A stretch of DNA of 64,000 nt from Streptomyces sp. NK08204 (GTDB lineage Bacteria; Actinomycetota; Actinomycetes; Streptomycetales; Streptomycetaceae): NCBI RefSeq assembly GCF_020400585.1, contig NZ_JAINVF010000001.1:558001-622000 (forward strand), read 5' to 3'. The notes under the pieces are model-generated. The model saw only the letters and a program-made list of their open reading frames with translations. It had not been told where the DNA came from and searched no databases. This document shows, one piece after another, positions 50,811-59,751 of the stretch; the first letter of the stretch is position 1; each line of letters opens with the position of its first letter. The position numbers and the translations under genes are program-made.

Positions 50811-51330
50811 CTACGAACCGTCCGAGCACGGCGCCGCCCTCCTCACGTTTTCGCCGGTATGACCGCCTACGCCCGGTCCGGGTCCGAGGAGTGTCCGGGG
50901 CGGGTGAGCGCGGTGCAGCAGCCGCCCAGCGGGACGGGGACCGTGTCCTGCGGCAGCCGTCGGCAGGCAGTGCGGCGAGAGTGCCGGACACGCGTCCAGC
51001 AGGCCGGTGGCGTGCCGGGCCCAGGGGTCGGCGTCCTCGTGCCCGGCGTTCCCGTGCCCGACGTCCCCGTGCTCGGCGTCCCCGTGCTCGGCGTCCCCGT
51101 GCTCGGCGTCCTCGTGCTCGGCGCGGGAGTGCACGTCGGCCGGGCCGGGGGCCGGTGGCGTCCGGGGCTTCGACTGCGCCCCGCATGCGTGTGCCGCCGT
51201 GCCAGGGGGCCTCTGGACAGGGAGGTCACCGTCCACAACCTCGCTCGTCATGGTCGTGAGCACGACGAGGAAGGCGACGTACGCCATGACGGTGATCAAC
51301 GCGGCACGCGTGGTGAGCGCCGCGCTGCAG
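50811..51330 (-). pseudogene. Possible decayed membrane-anchored protein with a His/Glu repeat
   Basis: On the minus strand a hydrophobic segment, ALITVMAYVAFLVVLTTMTS, with strong third-position G/C leads into a Pro-rich stretch and then the repeated pentapeptide G-D-A-E-H. Just upstream, another hydrophobic segment (PLTGAFFLVLS) lies in a different frame, suggesting a frameshift near 51340. No start codon or ribosome site can be assigned. It may be a broken membrane gene; alternatively the region is non-coding. Confidence 0.35.
51030..51119 (+). repeat. 15-bp minisatellite, six units
   Basis: Six consecutive 15-bp units of consensus GGCGTCCCCGTGCTC, with 0-3 changes each, and a seventh degenerate unit at 51120-51134. 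The two central units are identical. Read on the minus strand they encode G-D-A-E-H. No spacers exist, so it is not a CRISPR. Confidence 0.9.
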
Positions 51331-51593
51331 GACGTCGGCGACCGGCAGGACCCGGGCTCAGGACGAGGAAGAAGGCACCGGTCAGCGGCACCGGCAATGC
51401 GGACCAGGTGAGGCAGCGTGCCCGTACCGAGGATCAGCCGATGTGGTCGCTGAGCATGTTCAGTGGTCCGGTGCTCGCGGTGCGCGCCCAGCGTCCCGGG
51501 CTCAGGTATGCGTGCGGCGCGGAGATCACCGCCCGACGCCGCCTCCCGCCGCCCCGGAGGGCGCACGTCCGGGACCTTCGGTACGTTTCCGGT
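51331..51593. other. Upstream region of the PP2C regulator gene
   Basis: No gene is supported. TACGTT (51582-51587) lies 6 nt before ATG 51594 and could be the -10 of a leaderless transcript. The rest may be eroded sequence of the minus-strand membrane gene. Confidence 0.4.
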
Positions 51594-53714
51594 ATGGGGA
51601 CCGATGTCGACGCATTCCTCCGTCGTCTGGCTCAGGATCTCAGACCACGGGCGAACCAGTCGGCCGACGTGATGTTGCAGCGCATACGCAGCGGGCTTCC
51701 CGACCTGTGGCGGTACGAGGACATCGCCGCCCTGGCGCCGGAGGAGACGGCCGGCCACGTCCTCACGATTCTGGACGTGATGGAACACGGCCTCGACGTG
51801 ACGGAGGTCGAGACACCTGCCGACGCCCTGGAGCTCAGCCGCAGGTTCGCCCGGAACGGGCTACCGATCAGCCAGCTCCTGCGCGCCTACCGTCTCGGCC
51901 ACGTCAGCCTCCTGCAACTGGTGCAGCAGGAGGCCGCCCGCCTCACCGACGACTGGCAGCTGATCAACGCCGCGGTGATGGTGCTGGTCGACGCGGGCTT
52001 CGAGTACGTGGACCGTGCCTCGGAACAGGTCGTCGCCGCCTACCAGGAGGAGCGCGACCGCCGGCTGCAGCGGCGGCTCCTGCTGACCAACGAGGCGAGC
52101 AGGCGGATCGGGACGACGCTCGACACCGCGCGCACCGCCCAGGAGCTGGCGGACGTCGGGACCGACGATTTCGCCGAACTCGTCACCGTCGACCTCCTCG
52201 ACTGCCTGCTGCACGACGACGGCACCTGTCCGCCGACGAGCACGCCGGCGCTACGTCGTATCGCTCAGCGATCCATCCTGGGCGACAGCCCGGACATCCC
52301 GGAGACCCCGATCGCCACGGGGCGGACGCACACCTACCCGGCGCAGTCGGAACCGGCTCGTGCACTGGCCACGGGACAGCCGATCCTGCACTGCGTGCCC
52401 ACCCCCGGCCACCACTCGGTCCTGCGGCTGCCCTTGCGGGCTCGCGGAAACACCCTCGGGCTCGTCCAGTTCTTCCGCCACCGCACCACGGTCGCCTTCG
52501 ACAACGACGATCTCCTCCTGGCCCAGGAGATCGCCGCCAGAGCGGCGGTGTACATCGACAACGCCCGCCGGTACACCCAGGAGCGCACCATCGCACTCAC
52601 CCTCCAGCGCAGTCTGCTGCCGCAGGGCGGGGTGGAACAGTCCGCCGTCGAGACGGCCTCCCGCTACCTGCCCAGCGGCTCCCGCGCGGGAGTGGGCGGT
52701 GACTGGTACGACGTCATCCCGCTGTCCGGAGCCCGTGTCGCCCTCGTCGTGGGCGACGTCGTCGGCCGCGGCCTCCACGCCTCCGCCACCATGGGCCGGC
52801 TGCGCACGGCCGTCCGCGCCTTCGCGGACATCGATCTGATGCCCGATGAACTCCTCACCCATCTGGACGACGTGGTGATCCGCCTCCAGCGCGAGGAGAC
52901 GCAGGACGACGGCGAGCTGAGCGCCACCTGCCTGTACGCCGTCTACGACTCCGTGTCCCGGGTGTGCGCGCTGGCCAGCGCCGGCCACGTGCTGCCGGCC
53001 GTGGCGACTCCGCCGTCCGCCCACGCCGACGCCTCTGTCCCCAGGCCGGTCGAATTCCCCGAGGTGCCGATCGGCCCGCCCCTGGGTCTGGGCGGACTCC
53101 CCTTCGAGACGGCCCAGTTCGAACTGCCGGAAGGCAGCCTGCTGACCCTGTACACCGACGGCCTCATCCAGAGCCGCACCCGTGACGTGGACACCGCGCG
53201 CACCATCCTGCGCGACGTCCTCGCCCAGGCGCCCAGCGCGCCGGACGAGATCTGCGACCGGCTGCTGGCCGCCTTGTTGCCGAGCCGGCCTTCCGACGAC
53301 GTCGCCCTCCTGGTGGCGCGCACCCTGGCACTCGACCCCGGCCAGGTCGCCACGCTGGACCTGCCGTCCGACCCGGCAGCCGTCACCGGGGCTCGCCGAT
53401 TCGCCTCCGACACGCTGGCCTCCTGGGGGCTGCAGGAGCTGTCCTTCACCACGGAACTCATGGTCAGCGAACTGGTGACGAACGCGATCCGCTACGGCAA
53501 GAGCCCCGTCCAGCTGCGGCTGATCCTCCAGTCCACGCTCATCTGCGAGGTCTGCGACGCCAGCAGCACCGCTCCGCACCTGCGCCGCGCCCGCGTCTTC
53601 GACGAGGGTGGACGCGGCCTGCTGCTGGTCGCCCAGCTCGCCGAGCGCTGGGGTACGCGGCACGTCCGCGAGGGGAAGGTCATCTGGGCCGAGCAGGCCC
53701 TCCCCTGCGCGTGA
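51594..53714 (+). CDS. PucR-N/GAF/PP2C (SpoIIE)/HATPase signalling protein
   Basis: A 706-aa RsbU-like regulator with four parts. Residues about 1-165 form a helical RsbRD/PucR-type sensor (ELSRRFARNGLPISQLLRAY). Residues about 185-330 are a GAF-like domain ending EIAARAAVYIDNARRYTQE. Residues about 345-560 are a PP2C phosphatase with GVGGDWYDVIPLSGARVALV, VVGRGLHASATMGRLRT, ASAGHVLPAV, LTLYTDGLIQSRT and SDDVALLVAR. Residues about 570-700 are an anti-sigma-like kinase fold with ELMVSELVTNAIRYG and DEGGRGLLLVAQLAERWGTR. It probably controls a sigma factor by dephosphorylating and phosphorylating an anti-anti-sigma protein. The frame is open far upstream, but homology starts at ATG 51594. Confidence 0.9.
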   Translation: MGTDVDAFLRRLAQDLRPRANQSADVMLQRIRSGLPDLWRYEDIAALAPEETAGHVLTILDVMEHGLDVTEVETPADALELSRRFARNGLPISQLLRAYRLGHVSLLQLVQQEAARLTDDWQLINAAVMVLVDAGFEYVDRASEQVVAAYQEERDRRLQRRLLLTNEASRRIGTTLDTARTAQELADVGTDDFAELVTVDLLDCLLHDDGTCPPTSTPALRRIAQRSILGDSPDIPETPIATGRTHTYPAQSEPARALATGQPILHCVPTPGHHSVLRLPLRARGNTLGLVQFFRHRTTVAFDNDDLLLAQEIAARAAVYIDNARRYTQERTIALTLQRSLLPQGGVEQSAVETASRYLPSGSRAGVGGDWYDVIPLSGARVALVVGDVVGRGLHASATMGRLRTAVRAFADIDLMPDELLTHLDDVVIRLQREETQDDGELSATCLYAVYDSVSRVCALASAGHVLPAVATPPSAHADASVPRPVEFPEVPIGPPLGLGGLPFETAQFELPEGSLLTLYTDGLIQSRTRDVDTARTILRDVLAQAPSAPDEICDRLLAALLPSRPSDDVALLVARTLALDPGQVATLDLPSDPAAVTGARRFASDTLASWGLQELSFTTELMVSELVTNAIRYGKSPVQLRLILQSTLICEVCDASSTAPHLRRARVFDEGGRGLLLVAQLAERWGTRHVREGKVIWAEQALPCA

Positions 53715-53755
53715 GGGCTGCTGCGCAGCCTGTGAGAGCGGCAGTCACACAGTGG

Positions 53756-53785
53756 GACTCGAGTTGACTCGAGTTGACTCGAGTT
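53756..53785. repeat. Three tandem GACTCGAGTT units
   Basis: The 10-bp unit GACTCGAGTT occurs three times in a row (53756-53785), then a partial fourth (GACTCC). Each has a CTCGAG palindrome, so the same face of the helix is presented every turn. It may be a regulatory array; no -10 box is obvious nearby. Confidence 0.85.
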
Positions 53786-54084
53786 GACTCCATCGGTGAC
53801 TGAACCTTGGCAGGATGCGGCCGGTGCAGTCTCGCGGCCCCCGGACCTGCCCAGCCGATCGCGACAACGATTCGCCGCGTGCGTACGCGACGCCCCTGGA
53901 GCCCGGTGGGAGAAAGTCATGCGCGCAGGTCGTGCGCCAGGCGGGGTGCGGTCGCCCGGTGAGCTTCGCCGGGCGCGGGCTGCGTGACGCCGCCGCGCCC
54001 TCGCCGGCCGGGCGCCACACCATGTGCCGGTCGTCGCGGAGCCCGGACCGACGGCGATGGGAGCGTGCCCGACACCCGGAAGAT

Positions 54085-54351
54085 CTGTGCTTGTTCGCCC
54101 GCCCGGCCTTCGGCGACGAGGTGTGCGCACGCGCCGCGATGAAGGCCGGGCTCAACCGGTCCACCGCCGTCGCGCGACGCCTGTCGTGCGCGATCCTGGT
54201 ACAGGCCGGCACGAACGACCTCATCACACCGGCCGGTACGGCGCGCCGGGCGGCCGAGAAGGCCCGTCAGCGAGCGCAGTTGGGCGAGTACCCCGTTGAC
54301 CGTCTGGACGTCCACGCGGGACCGTGGCAGCGGCAGATGCCGGCCGGCTCC
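54085..54351 (+). pseudogene. C-terminal remnant of an alpha/beta hydrolase
   Basis: FGDEVCARAAMKAGLNRST, LSCAILVQAGTNDLITPAGT and EYPVDRLDVHAGPWQ are the last third of a dienelactone-hydrolase-like alpha/beta hydrolase (normally C-P-V-L-V-Q-x-G-x-x-D, Y-P-x-D-H-F-D-V-Y). The catalytic-type His is now Arg (V-D-R-L-D-V), and the N-terminal two thirds with the nucleophile are absent. The remainder of 53715-54495 holds no other gene. Confidence 0.62.
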
Positions 54352-54495
54352 CCTTCCTCACCCCGCAATCGATCCCTCGCACATCCACCCCCCGTCAGCA
54401 GGGTCGGCACCGGGCTCCCCGGCCGTAACGGCCCCGCGGCGCGTCCGTTCATCCGTGAAAGCACCCAGAACCCTTGCCTGTCCGAGGAGATGGAA

Positions 54496-56070
54496 ATGAG
54501 CACGTACGACTACGTCATCGTCGGGGCCGGATCCGCGGGCTGTGTCCTGGCCGCACGGCTGTCGGAGGACCCGGAGGCCCGGGTGGCCCTGATCGAGGCG
54601 GGCGGCCCCGACACCGCGCAGGAGATCCACGTCCCGGCCGCCTTCCCCCAGTTGTTCAAGTCCGGCCTCGACTGGGACCTCGACAGCGATCCGGAGCCGG
54701 GGATCAACGGCCGGCGGAGCTACCTTCCCCGCGGCAAGGTGTTCGGCGGCTGCAGCTCGATCAACGCGATGATCTACATCCGCGGCAGCCGTGCCGACTA
54801 CGACGGCTGGGCCGCGGCCGGGGCCACCGGCTGGTCGTACGACGAGGTGCTGCCGTATTTCCGGCGTTCGGAGGACAACGAGCGCGGCGAGGACGAGTTC
54901 CACGGCGTGGGCGGCCCGCTGACGGTGAGCGAGGGCAGGTCGGAGCACCCGTACACCACCGCCTTCGTCGAGGCCGCCGCGCAGGCCGGGCACCCGCGCA
55001 ACGACGACTTCAACGGCGCCACGCAGCTCGGCGTCGGGCGCTACCAGCTCACCCAGCGCGGCGGCATGCGGTGCAGCACGGCCGTCGCCTATCTGCACCC
55101 CGCCCTGGAGCGGCCGAACCTCACCGTGCTCGCCCCGGCCCGCGCGCACCGCGTGGTGATCGACGGCGGCCGTGCGACCGGCGTGGAGGTGGAGCGGGAC
55201 GGCACCGTCGAGGTGGTCCGCGCCGAGCGGGAGGTGATCCTGTCCGCGGGTGCCTACGAGTCCCCGAAGCTGCTGATGCTGTCCGGCATCGGGCCCGCCG
55301 GCGCGCTGTCCGCCTTCGGCATCGACGTGGTGCGCGATCTGCCGGTCGGACAGGGCCTGCAGGACCACTACATGGCGCTGCTGAACTTCCGCGCCAAGGG
55401 CGAGTCGCTGCTCGGCGCGGCGAGCCCGGAGAACGCCGCGTTGCTGCAGAGCGAGGGACGCGGCTGGCTGACGTCCAACATCGGCGAGTCCGGGGGCTTC
55501 TTCCAGACCCGTGACGGCCTGGCCGGCCCGGACGTGCAGTTCCATGCCGCCCCGGTGCTCTTCCACCAGGAGGGGCTCGGCCCGGCCACCGAGCACGGCC
55601 TCGCCTTCGGCCCGTGCGTGGTCTCCCCCACGAGCCGCGGCGCGGTCACGCTGCGCGCCCCGCGCCCGGACACAGCGCCCCGGATCGTGCACAACTACCT
55701 GACGACGGCCGAGGACCGCGACTCCATCGTCGCCGGTGTCCGGATCGCCCTGGAGATCGCGAAGCAGCAGGCGGTCGCCGACCTCGTCACCGGATCGTTC
55801 GACGTGCCGGCCTCGGACTCCGACGCGGACGTCCTCGACTGGGCGAAGCGCGCCGGGCAGACCCTGTACCACCCGACGTCGACCTGTGCCATCGGCTCGG
55901 TGGTCGACCCCGAGCTGCGCGTGTTCGACGTCGCGGGCCTGCGGGTCGTCGACGCCTCGGTGTTCCCGGCGGTGCCTCGCGGCAACACCAACGCACCCAC
56001 GATCATGGCCGCGGAGAAGGCCGCAGACCTCATCACTGCGGCCAACGGTGCCGAGGGAGCCACGCGATGA
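54496..56070 (+). CDS. GMC-family FAD-dependent alcohol dehydrogenase (choline-dehydrogenase-like)
   Basis: A 524-aa GMC oxidoreductase. It has VIVGAGSAGCVLAARLSEDP (FAD Rossmann), GGCSSINAMIYIRG (GMC signature 1), LSAGAYESPKLLMLSGIGP (signature 2), and a C-terminal YHPTSTCAIG with the active-site His plus PRGNTNAPTIMAAEKAADLI. It oxidises a primary or secondary alcohol to a carbonyl with FAD. GAGGAGATGGAA precedes ATG 54496. It is translationally coupled (ATGA) to the following aldehyde dehydrogenase, so the pair converts an alcohol to an acid. The substrate is not evident. Confidence 0.93.
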   Translation: MSTYDYVIVGAGSAGCVLAARLSEDPEARVALIEAGGPDTAQEIHVPAAFPQLFKSGLDWDLDSDPEPGINGRRSYLPRGKVFGGCSSINAMIYIRGSRADYDGWAAAGATGWSYDEVLPYFRRSEDNERGEDEFHGVGGPLTVSEGRSEHPYTTAFVEAAAQAGHPRNDDFNGATQLGVGRYQLTQRGGMRCSTAVAYLHPALERPNLTVLAPARAHRVVIDGGRATGVEVERDGTVEVVRAEREVILSAGAYESPKLLMLSGIGPAGALSAFGIDVVRDLPVGQGLQDHYMALLNFRAKGESLLGAASPENAALLQSEGRGWLTSNIGESGGFFQTRDGLAGPDVQFHAAPVLFHQEGLGPATEHGLAFGPCVVSPTSRGAVTLRAPRPDTAPRIVHNYLTTAEDRDSIVAGVRIALEIAKQQAVADLVTGSFDVPASDSDADVLDWAKRAGQTLYHPTSTCAIGSVVDPELRVFDVAGLRVVDASVFPAVPRGNTNAPTIMAAEKAADLITAANGAEGATR

Positions 56071-57782
56071 CGACACACCCGCCCGCCGCCGACCAGGTGC
56101 GGCTGATCGACCGGGCCGTCGACGACCTGGTCCGTGCAGAGGCCCGCTGGGCCGCCTGCGGCCTGGCGAAGCGACGTGAACTCCTCGAGCAGGTGCACGC
56201 GGCCACGGCCGAGCAGGCTCAGGCGTGGGTGCGCGCGGCCGTCGCCTACAAGCGGCTGCCGGAGGACAGCCCGCTGGTCGGCGAGGAGTGGCTCACCGGC
56301 CCGTATCCGGTGCTGACCTCGGCGGGCGCGCTCGCCGAGACCGTCAAGTCCCTGGAGGAAGGCCGCAGTCCCGTCGACGGGTTCTCCGTGCGCCGGGCGC
56401 CCGGCGGGCGCGTCGCGGTCCGCGTCCTGCCGCACAGCGTCTGGGACCGGCTGCTGCTGAACGGTTACAGCGCCGAGGTGTGGATGCGGCCGGGCATCAC
56501 GCAGGACAGGGTGCGGAGCGACGCGGGCCTCGCCCTGCGCCGCCCGGCCGACACCGCGGGCGTGGGCGTCGTACTGGGCGCCGGGAACATCACCTCGATC
56601 CCGATCCTGGACGTGCTGTACGAGCTGTACGCGCACAACCGGGTGGTGGCCCTGAAGCTCAACCCGGTCACCGACGGCCTCTTCGACGTCTTCCGTCGTG
56701 TGCTGGCGCCGCTGGTCGAGGTCGGCGCGGTCCGCATCCTCACCGGCGGTGCCGACGTCGGCACCCACCTCGTGCACCACCCGAAGGTCCGACACGTCCA
56801 CATGACGGGCAGCGCGGCCACGCATGACGCGATCGTCTTCGGTACGGGCGAGGAGGGCGCTGCCCGCAAGAAGGCCGGTACGCCGCTGCTGGACAAGCCC
56901 GTCACCAGTGAACTGGGCGGCGTGTCCCCGACGATCGTGATACCGGGCGACTGGTCCGAGGCGGACCTGCGCTTCCAGGCCGAGCACATCGCCACCCAGC
57001 GGCTGCACAACGGCGGCTACAACTGCGTGGCGGGCCAGGTGGTCGTCGTCTCCTCCGGATGGGCGCAGAAGGACCGCTTCCTGGCCCGTCTGCGGGCGGC
57101 GCTGTCCGCCGCCCCGGCGCGTCCCGCCTACTACCCGGGCAGCGACGACCGGGTGGCGCAGGCCCTCGCGTCGTACAGCGGCGCCGAACGCGTCGGCGGG
57201 GGCCGGGTACTGATCCAGAAGCTCGACCCCGCGGAGCCGGGTCCGGCGCTGAGCACCGAGTACTTCGCCCCGGTCCTCGCCGTTCTCGAACTTCCGGGCG
57301 ATGCACGCCAGTTCCTGGGCGAGGCGGTCCGTACCGCGAACGAGAAGTTCACCGGCACCCTAGGCGTGAACCTCGTCGCGCACCCGCGCACCATCGCCTC
57401 CCTCGGTCCCGCGCTCGACGAGGCGATCGCGGAACTCCGCTACGGCACGGTCGCGTTGAACGCGTGGACCGGAGTCGGCTACCTGACCGCGACCGCCACC
57501 TGGGGCGCCTTCCCCGGGCACACCCTCGACGACGTGCAGAGCGGGATCGGTGTCGTGCACAACGCGCTGCTCCTGGACGGGCCGGAACGCACGGTCGTAC
57601 GGGGCCCGTTCAGGCCTGCGCCGCGGGCGGTCCTGCACGGGGAGATGGTCATGTCCCCCAAGCCCCCGTGGTTCGTCAGCAACCGTACGGCCGCCACCAC
57701 GGGCCGTCTCCTCACCGGCTTCGCCTCCGCACCCCGCTGGTCCGCACTGCCGAGGATCTTCGCGTCCGCGCTGCGCGGCTGA
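56067..57782 (+). CDS. Aldehyde dehydrogenase superfamily protein
   Basis: A 571-aa ALDH-superfamily enzyme, longer than the usual 480-500 aa. Recognisable parts are [20 protein letters not shown] (NAD-binding), [19 protein letters not shown], and [16 protein letters not shown] with the candidate catalytic Cys near residue 319. The C-terminal 60 residues ([18 protein letters not shown] and beyond) are an extra tail. The start overlaps the GMC gene's stop (ATGA at 56067-56070). It should oxidise the aldehyde made by the GMC enzyme. It is divergent from classical ALDHs (the usual F-x-x-x-G-Q-x-C is degenerate), so the cofactor or substrate may differ. Confidence 0.86.
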   Translation: MTTHPPAADQVRLIDRAVDDLVRAEARWAACGLAKRRELLEQVHAATAEQAQAWVRAAVAYKRLPEDSPLVGEEWLTGPYPVLTSAGALAETVKSLEEGRSPVDGFSVRRAPGGRVAVRVLPHSVWDRLLLNGYSAEVWMRPGITQDRVRSDAGLALRRPADTAGVGVVLGAGNITSIPILDVLYELYAHNRVVALKLNPVTDGLFDVFRRVLAPLVEVGAVRILTGGADVGTHLVHHPKVRHVHMTGSAATHDAIVFGTGEEGAARKKAGTPLLDKPVTSELGGVSPTIVIPGDWSEADLRFQAEHIATQRLHNGGYNCVAGQVVVVSSGWAQKDRFLARLRAALSAAPARPAYYPGSDDRVAQALASYSGAERVGGGRVLIQKLDPAEPGPALSTEYFAPVLAVLELPGDARQFLGEAVRTANEKFTGTLGVNLVAHPRTIASLGPALDEAIAELRYGTVALNAWTGVGYLTATATWGAFPGHTLDDVQSGIGVVHNALLLDGPERTVVRGPFRPAPRAVLHGEMVMSPKPPWFVSNRTAATTGRLLTGFASAPRWSALPRIFASALRG

Positions 57783-57850
57783 CCACGATTACACTGATCC
57801 CTCGCCGGAACCGGCCGAAGGAGCAACATTCGGGACAGAGGTGCTCACTG

Positions 57851-58531
57851 ATGCATTCCTGGCTCTCCGGGCGCAAACGAGAGGCAGTGAGCACTCTCGT
57901 CGCGGCCTGCACGGCGGTGGTTCTCCTCCTCGTCCGCGCGCGCCCCGGGGGCCCGGCGCTGATCTCGGTGGCGGACATGGGCGTGTTCGACCTGTTCGCC
58001 TATCTCCTGTCCTATCTCGCCTTCACCGTGGTCGCCTTCTCGACGGCCTCCGCGCAGCAGATCCGCACCTGGGCCGAGCGCGAGGACCGTGGCACCGTGA
58101 TGCAGCGGTACTTCCTCGGGACCGCACCCGGACCAGGGGTGTCCATCTTCATCGCGGCAGCCGCGCTCGTGGTGGCGGTGGTGTGGCGCCCAGGGCACAT
58201 GGGCTCGGCCCTGCCCTGGGCTCCCCGGGTGGTGGTGGCGCTCGCTCTCGTCGCCAGCGCCTGGGCCTGCGTGCTGGTGTCCTTCGCCGTCGCCTTCCAC
58301 GCCGACAACCTCCTGGAGAACGAGAAGGCCCTGGAGTTCCCCGGCGGGGGCTCGGCACTCTGGGCCGACTACGTCTACTTCGCGGTGTCGGTCATGGCGA
58401 CGTTCGGCACGACCGACGTGAACGTCACCTCGCGGAAGATGCGACGGACCGTGGCGACCAACGCGGTCATCGCGTTCGTCTTCAACACCGTGACGGTGGC
58501 CAGCCTGGTCGGGGCCCTGACCAGCCACTAG
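57851..58531 (+). CDS. DUF1345-like membrane protein
   Basis: A 226-aa membrane protein with five likely hydrophobic segments ([92 protein letters not shown]) and the motif [20 protein letters not shown], which resembles the pore-like D-Y-x-Y-F-x-x-T/S-x-x-x-T-F-x-x-S-D pattern of DUF1345 proteins. The function of that family is unknown. AGAGGTGCTCACTG precedes ATG 57851. It follows the aldehyde dehydrogenase by 68 bp and converges on the MFS gene with only 4 bp between stop codons. Confidence 0.82.
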   Translation: MHSWLSGRKREAVSTLVAACTAVVLLLVRARPGGPALISVADMGVFDLFAYLLSYLAFTVVAFSTASAQQIRTWAEREDRGTVMQRYFLGTAPGPGVSIFIAAAALVVAVVWRPGHMGSALPWAPRVVVALALVASAWACVLVSFAVAFHADNLLENEKALEFPGGGSALWADYVYFAVSVMATFGTTDVNVTSRKMRRTVATNAVIAFVFNTVTVASLVGALTSH

Positions 58532-58535
58532 CGGA

Positions 58536-59744
58536 TCACTCCGTCCGGCGGCCGGCCAGGTTCAGCAGCAACAGCGCGCACAGACTCGCCCCCACGGCGA
58601 CCGCCACGAGCACCGTGCGCACGCTCAGTTGCTCGAACAGCAAGCCCGCCACCGCGTAGGCGACCGGGCTCGCCACGAACACGGCGGCGCCGAACACCGG
58701 AAGCACATGCGGGCGCAGGTGCTCCGGTGGGCGCAGCGTCAGCAACGCGACGGCGGGCGCGGTCACCCCGGGCAGGAACATGCAGGCCGCCGCAACCGTC
58801 ACCGCCACCGTGCCGGCCGGCTGGTCCCATGGCAGCAGCCACAGGACGACCGCCGCGCCCGCTCCCCCGCACGCCGCGAAACGGGTCGGTGAGATCCGGC
58901 GCGCGAGCCGCGCGACCACCACGGTGCCCAGCGCGGAACCACCGCCCCACGCGGCCAGCAGCAGGCCGGCCACATGGGGGTCGGCGTCGTAGCGGCTCCT
59001 GGCCATGACCGGCAGCGCGAGCAGCACGACGGGCATGAGCGTGCCGTACCCGAGCGCGGCGAGCGCCATCGTTCGCAGCACCGGGTCCCGCAGCAGGTAG
59101 CGCACGCCCTCCGCCATCCGGTTCGCCGACAGCGGCTCCGGCGCCGCCTCGCGGCGTGGCAGCCCGGTCAGCAGCGCGGCCGACACCGCGAACGACACCG
59201 CGTCGGCCCACAGCACGTTGAGCGCGCCGAACTGGCTGATCAGGAAGCCGGCGACCGCGGGGCCGACCAGCCGCGCCGTCGTGGTGGCGGTCTCGAACAG
59301 GGCGTTGCCCGCGGTGGCAGCGCCCTCGTCCGGGCCGATGGCCTCGGTCAGCAGCATGCGCTGCGCGGACAGGTAGGCCGACGCGACGCAGCCGAGGAGG
59401 GCCACGATCACCAGCAGCGCCCAGAACGGCAGCATGCCCGCCCGGTACAGCAGGGGCACGGCCGCGACCAGCACCGCGTCGACGACGTCTCCGACGATCG
59501 TGACGCGGCGCGCGCCCCACCGGGCCACCAGCAGCCCGGCAGGCATGGCCAGCAGCGGCACCGGCAGGATCTGGATGACGAACACCAGACCCATCCGCGC
59601 CGGTGAGCCGCTGGTCATCAGGACGAACCACGGCAGCGCCAGCGTGGTCATCTGGGTGCCGACCGAGGAGACGAACTCCGCGGCGATGACCCTGCGGAAC
59701 CGCCAGCTCCGCAGGGGTGAACCTTGAACCGTCGCCGTTGTCAC
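58536..59744 (-). CDS. MFS transporter (enterobactin-exporter-like), NRPS cluster
   Basis: A 402-aa major facilitator protein with about 10-12 hydrophobic segments. It has the loop motif ARWGARRVTIVGDVVDAVL (G-x-x-x-D/R-x-x-G-R-R type) after the second helix and YLSAQRMLLTEAIGPDEGAA between helices 4 and 5, as in EntS-like and macrolide-type exporters. It is the last gene of a minus-strand operon, 7 bp after the P450 gene and downstream of an NRPS gene, so it most likely exports or confers self-resistance to the peptide product. The start (MTTATVQGSPLRSWRFRRV) is at 59744. Confidence 0.88.
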   Translation of the reverse strand: MTTATVQGSPLRSWRFRRVIAAEFVSSVGTQMTTLALPWFVLMTSGSPARMGLVFVIQILPVPLLAMPAGLLVARWGARRVTIVGDVVDAVLVAAVPLLYRAGMLPFWALLVIVALLGCVASAYLSAQRMLLTEAIGPDEGAATAGNALFETATTTARLVGPAVAGFLISQFGALNVLWADAVSFAVSAALLTGLPRREAAPEPLSANRMAEGVRYLLRDPVLRTMALAALGYGTLMPVVLLALPVMARSRYDADPHVAGLLLAAWGGGSALGTVVVARLARRISPTRFAACGGAGAAVVLWLLPWDQPAGTVAVTVAAACMFLPGVTAPAVALLTLRPPEHLRPHVLPVFGAAVFVASPVAYAVAGLLFEQLSVRTVLVAVAVGASLCALLLLNLAGRRTE

Positions 59745-59751
59745 CGACAGG

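Noticed and set aside
51030..51134. Possible CRISPR array
   Set aside because: Units are 15 bp and directly adjacent without unique spacers; it is a minisatellite.
50286..51593. Upstream extension of the PP2C regulator frame, including a V-P-V-L-G repeat that looks collagen-like
   Set aside because: Overlaps the tyrosinase gene out of frame and only translates the minisatellite; domain homology begins at 51594.
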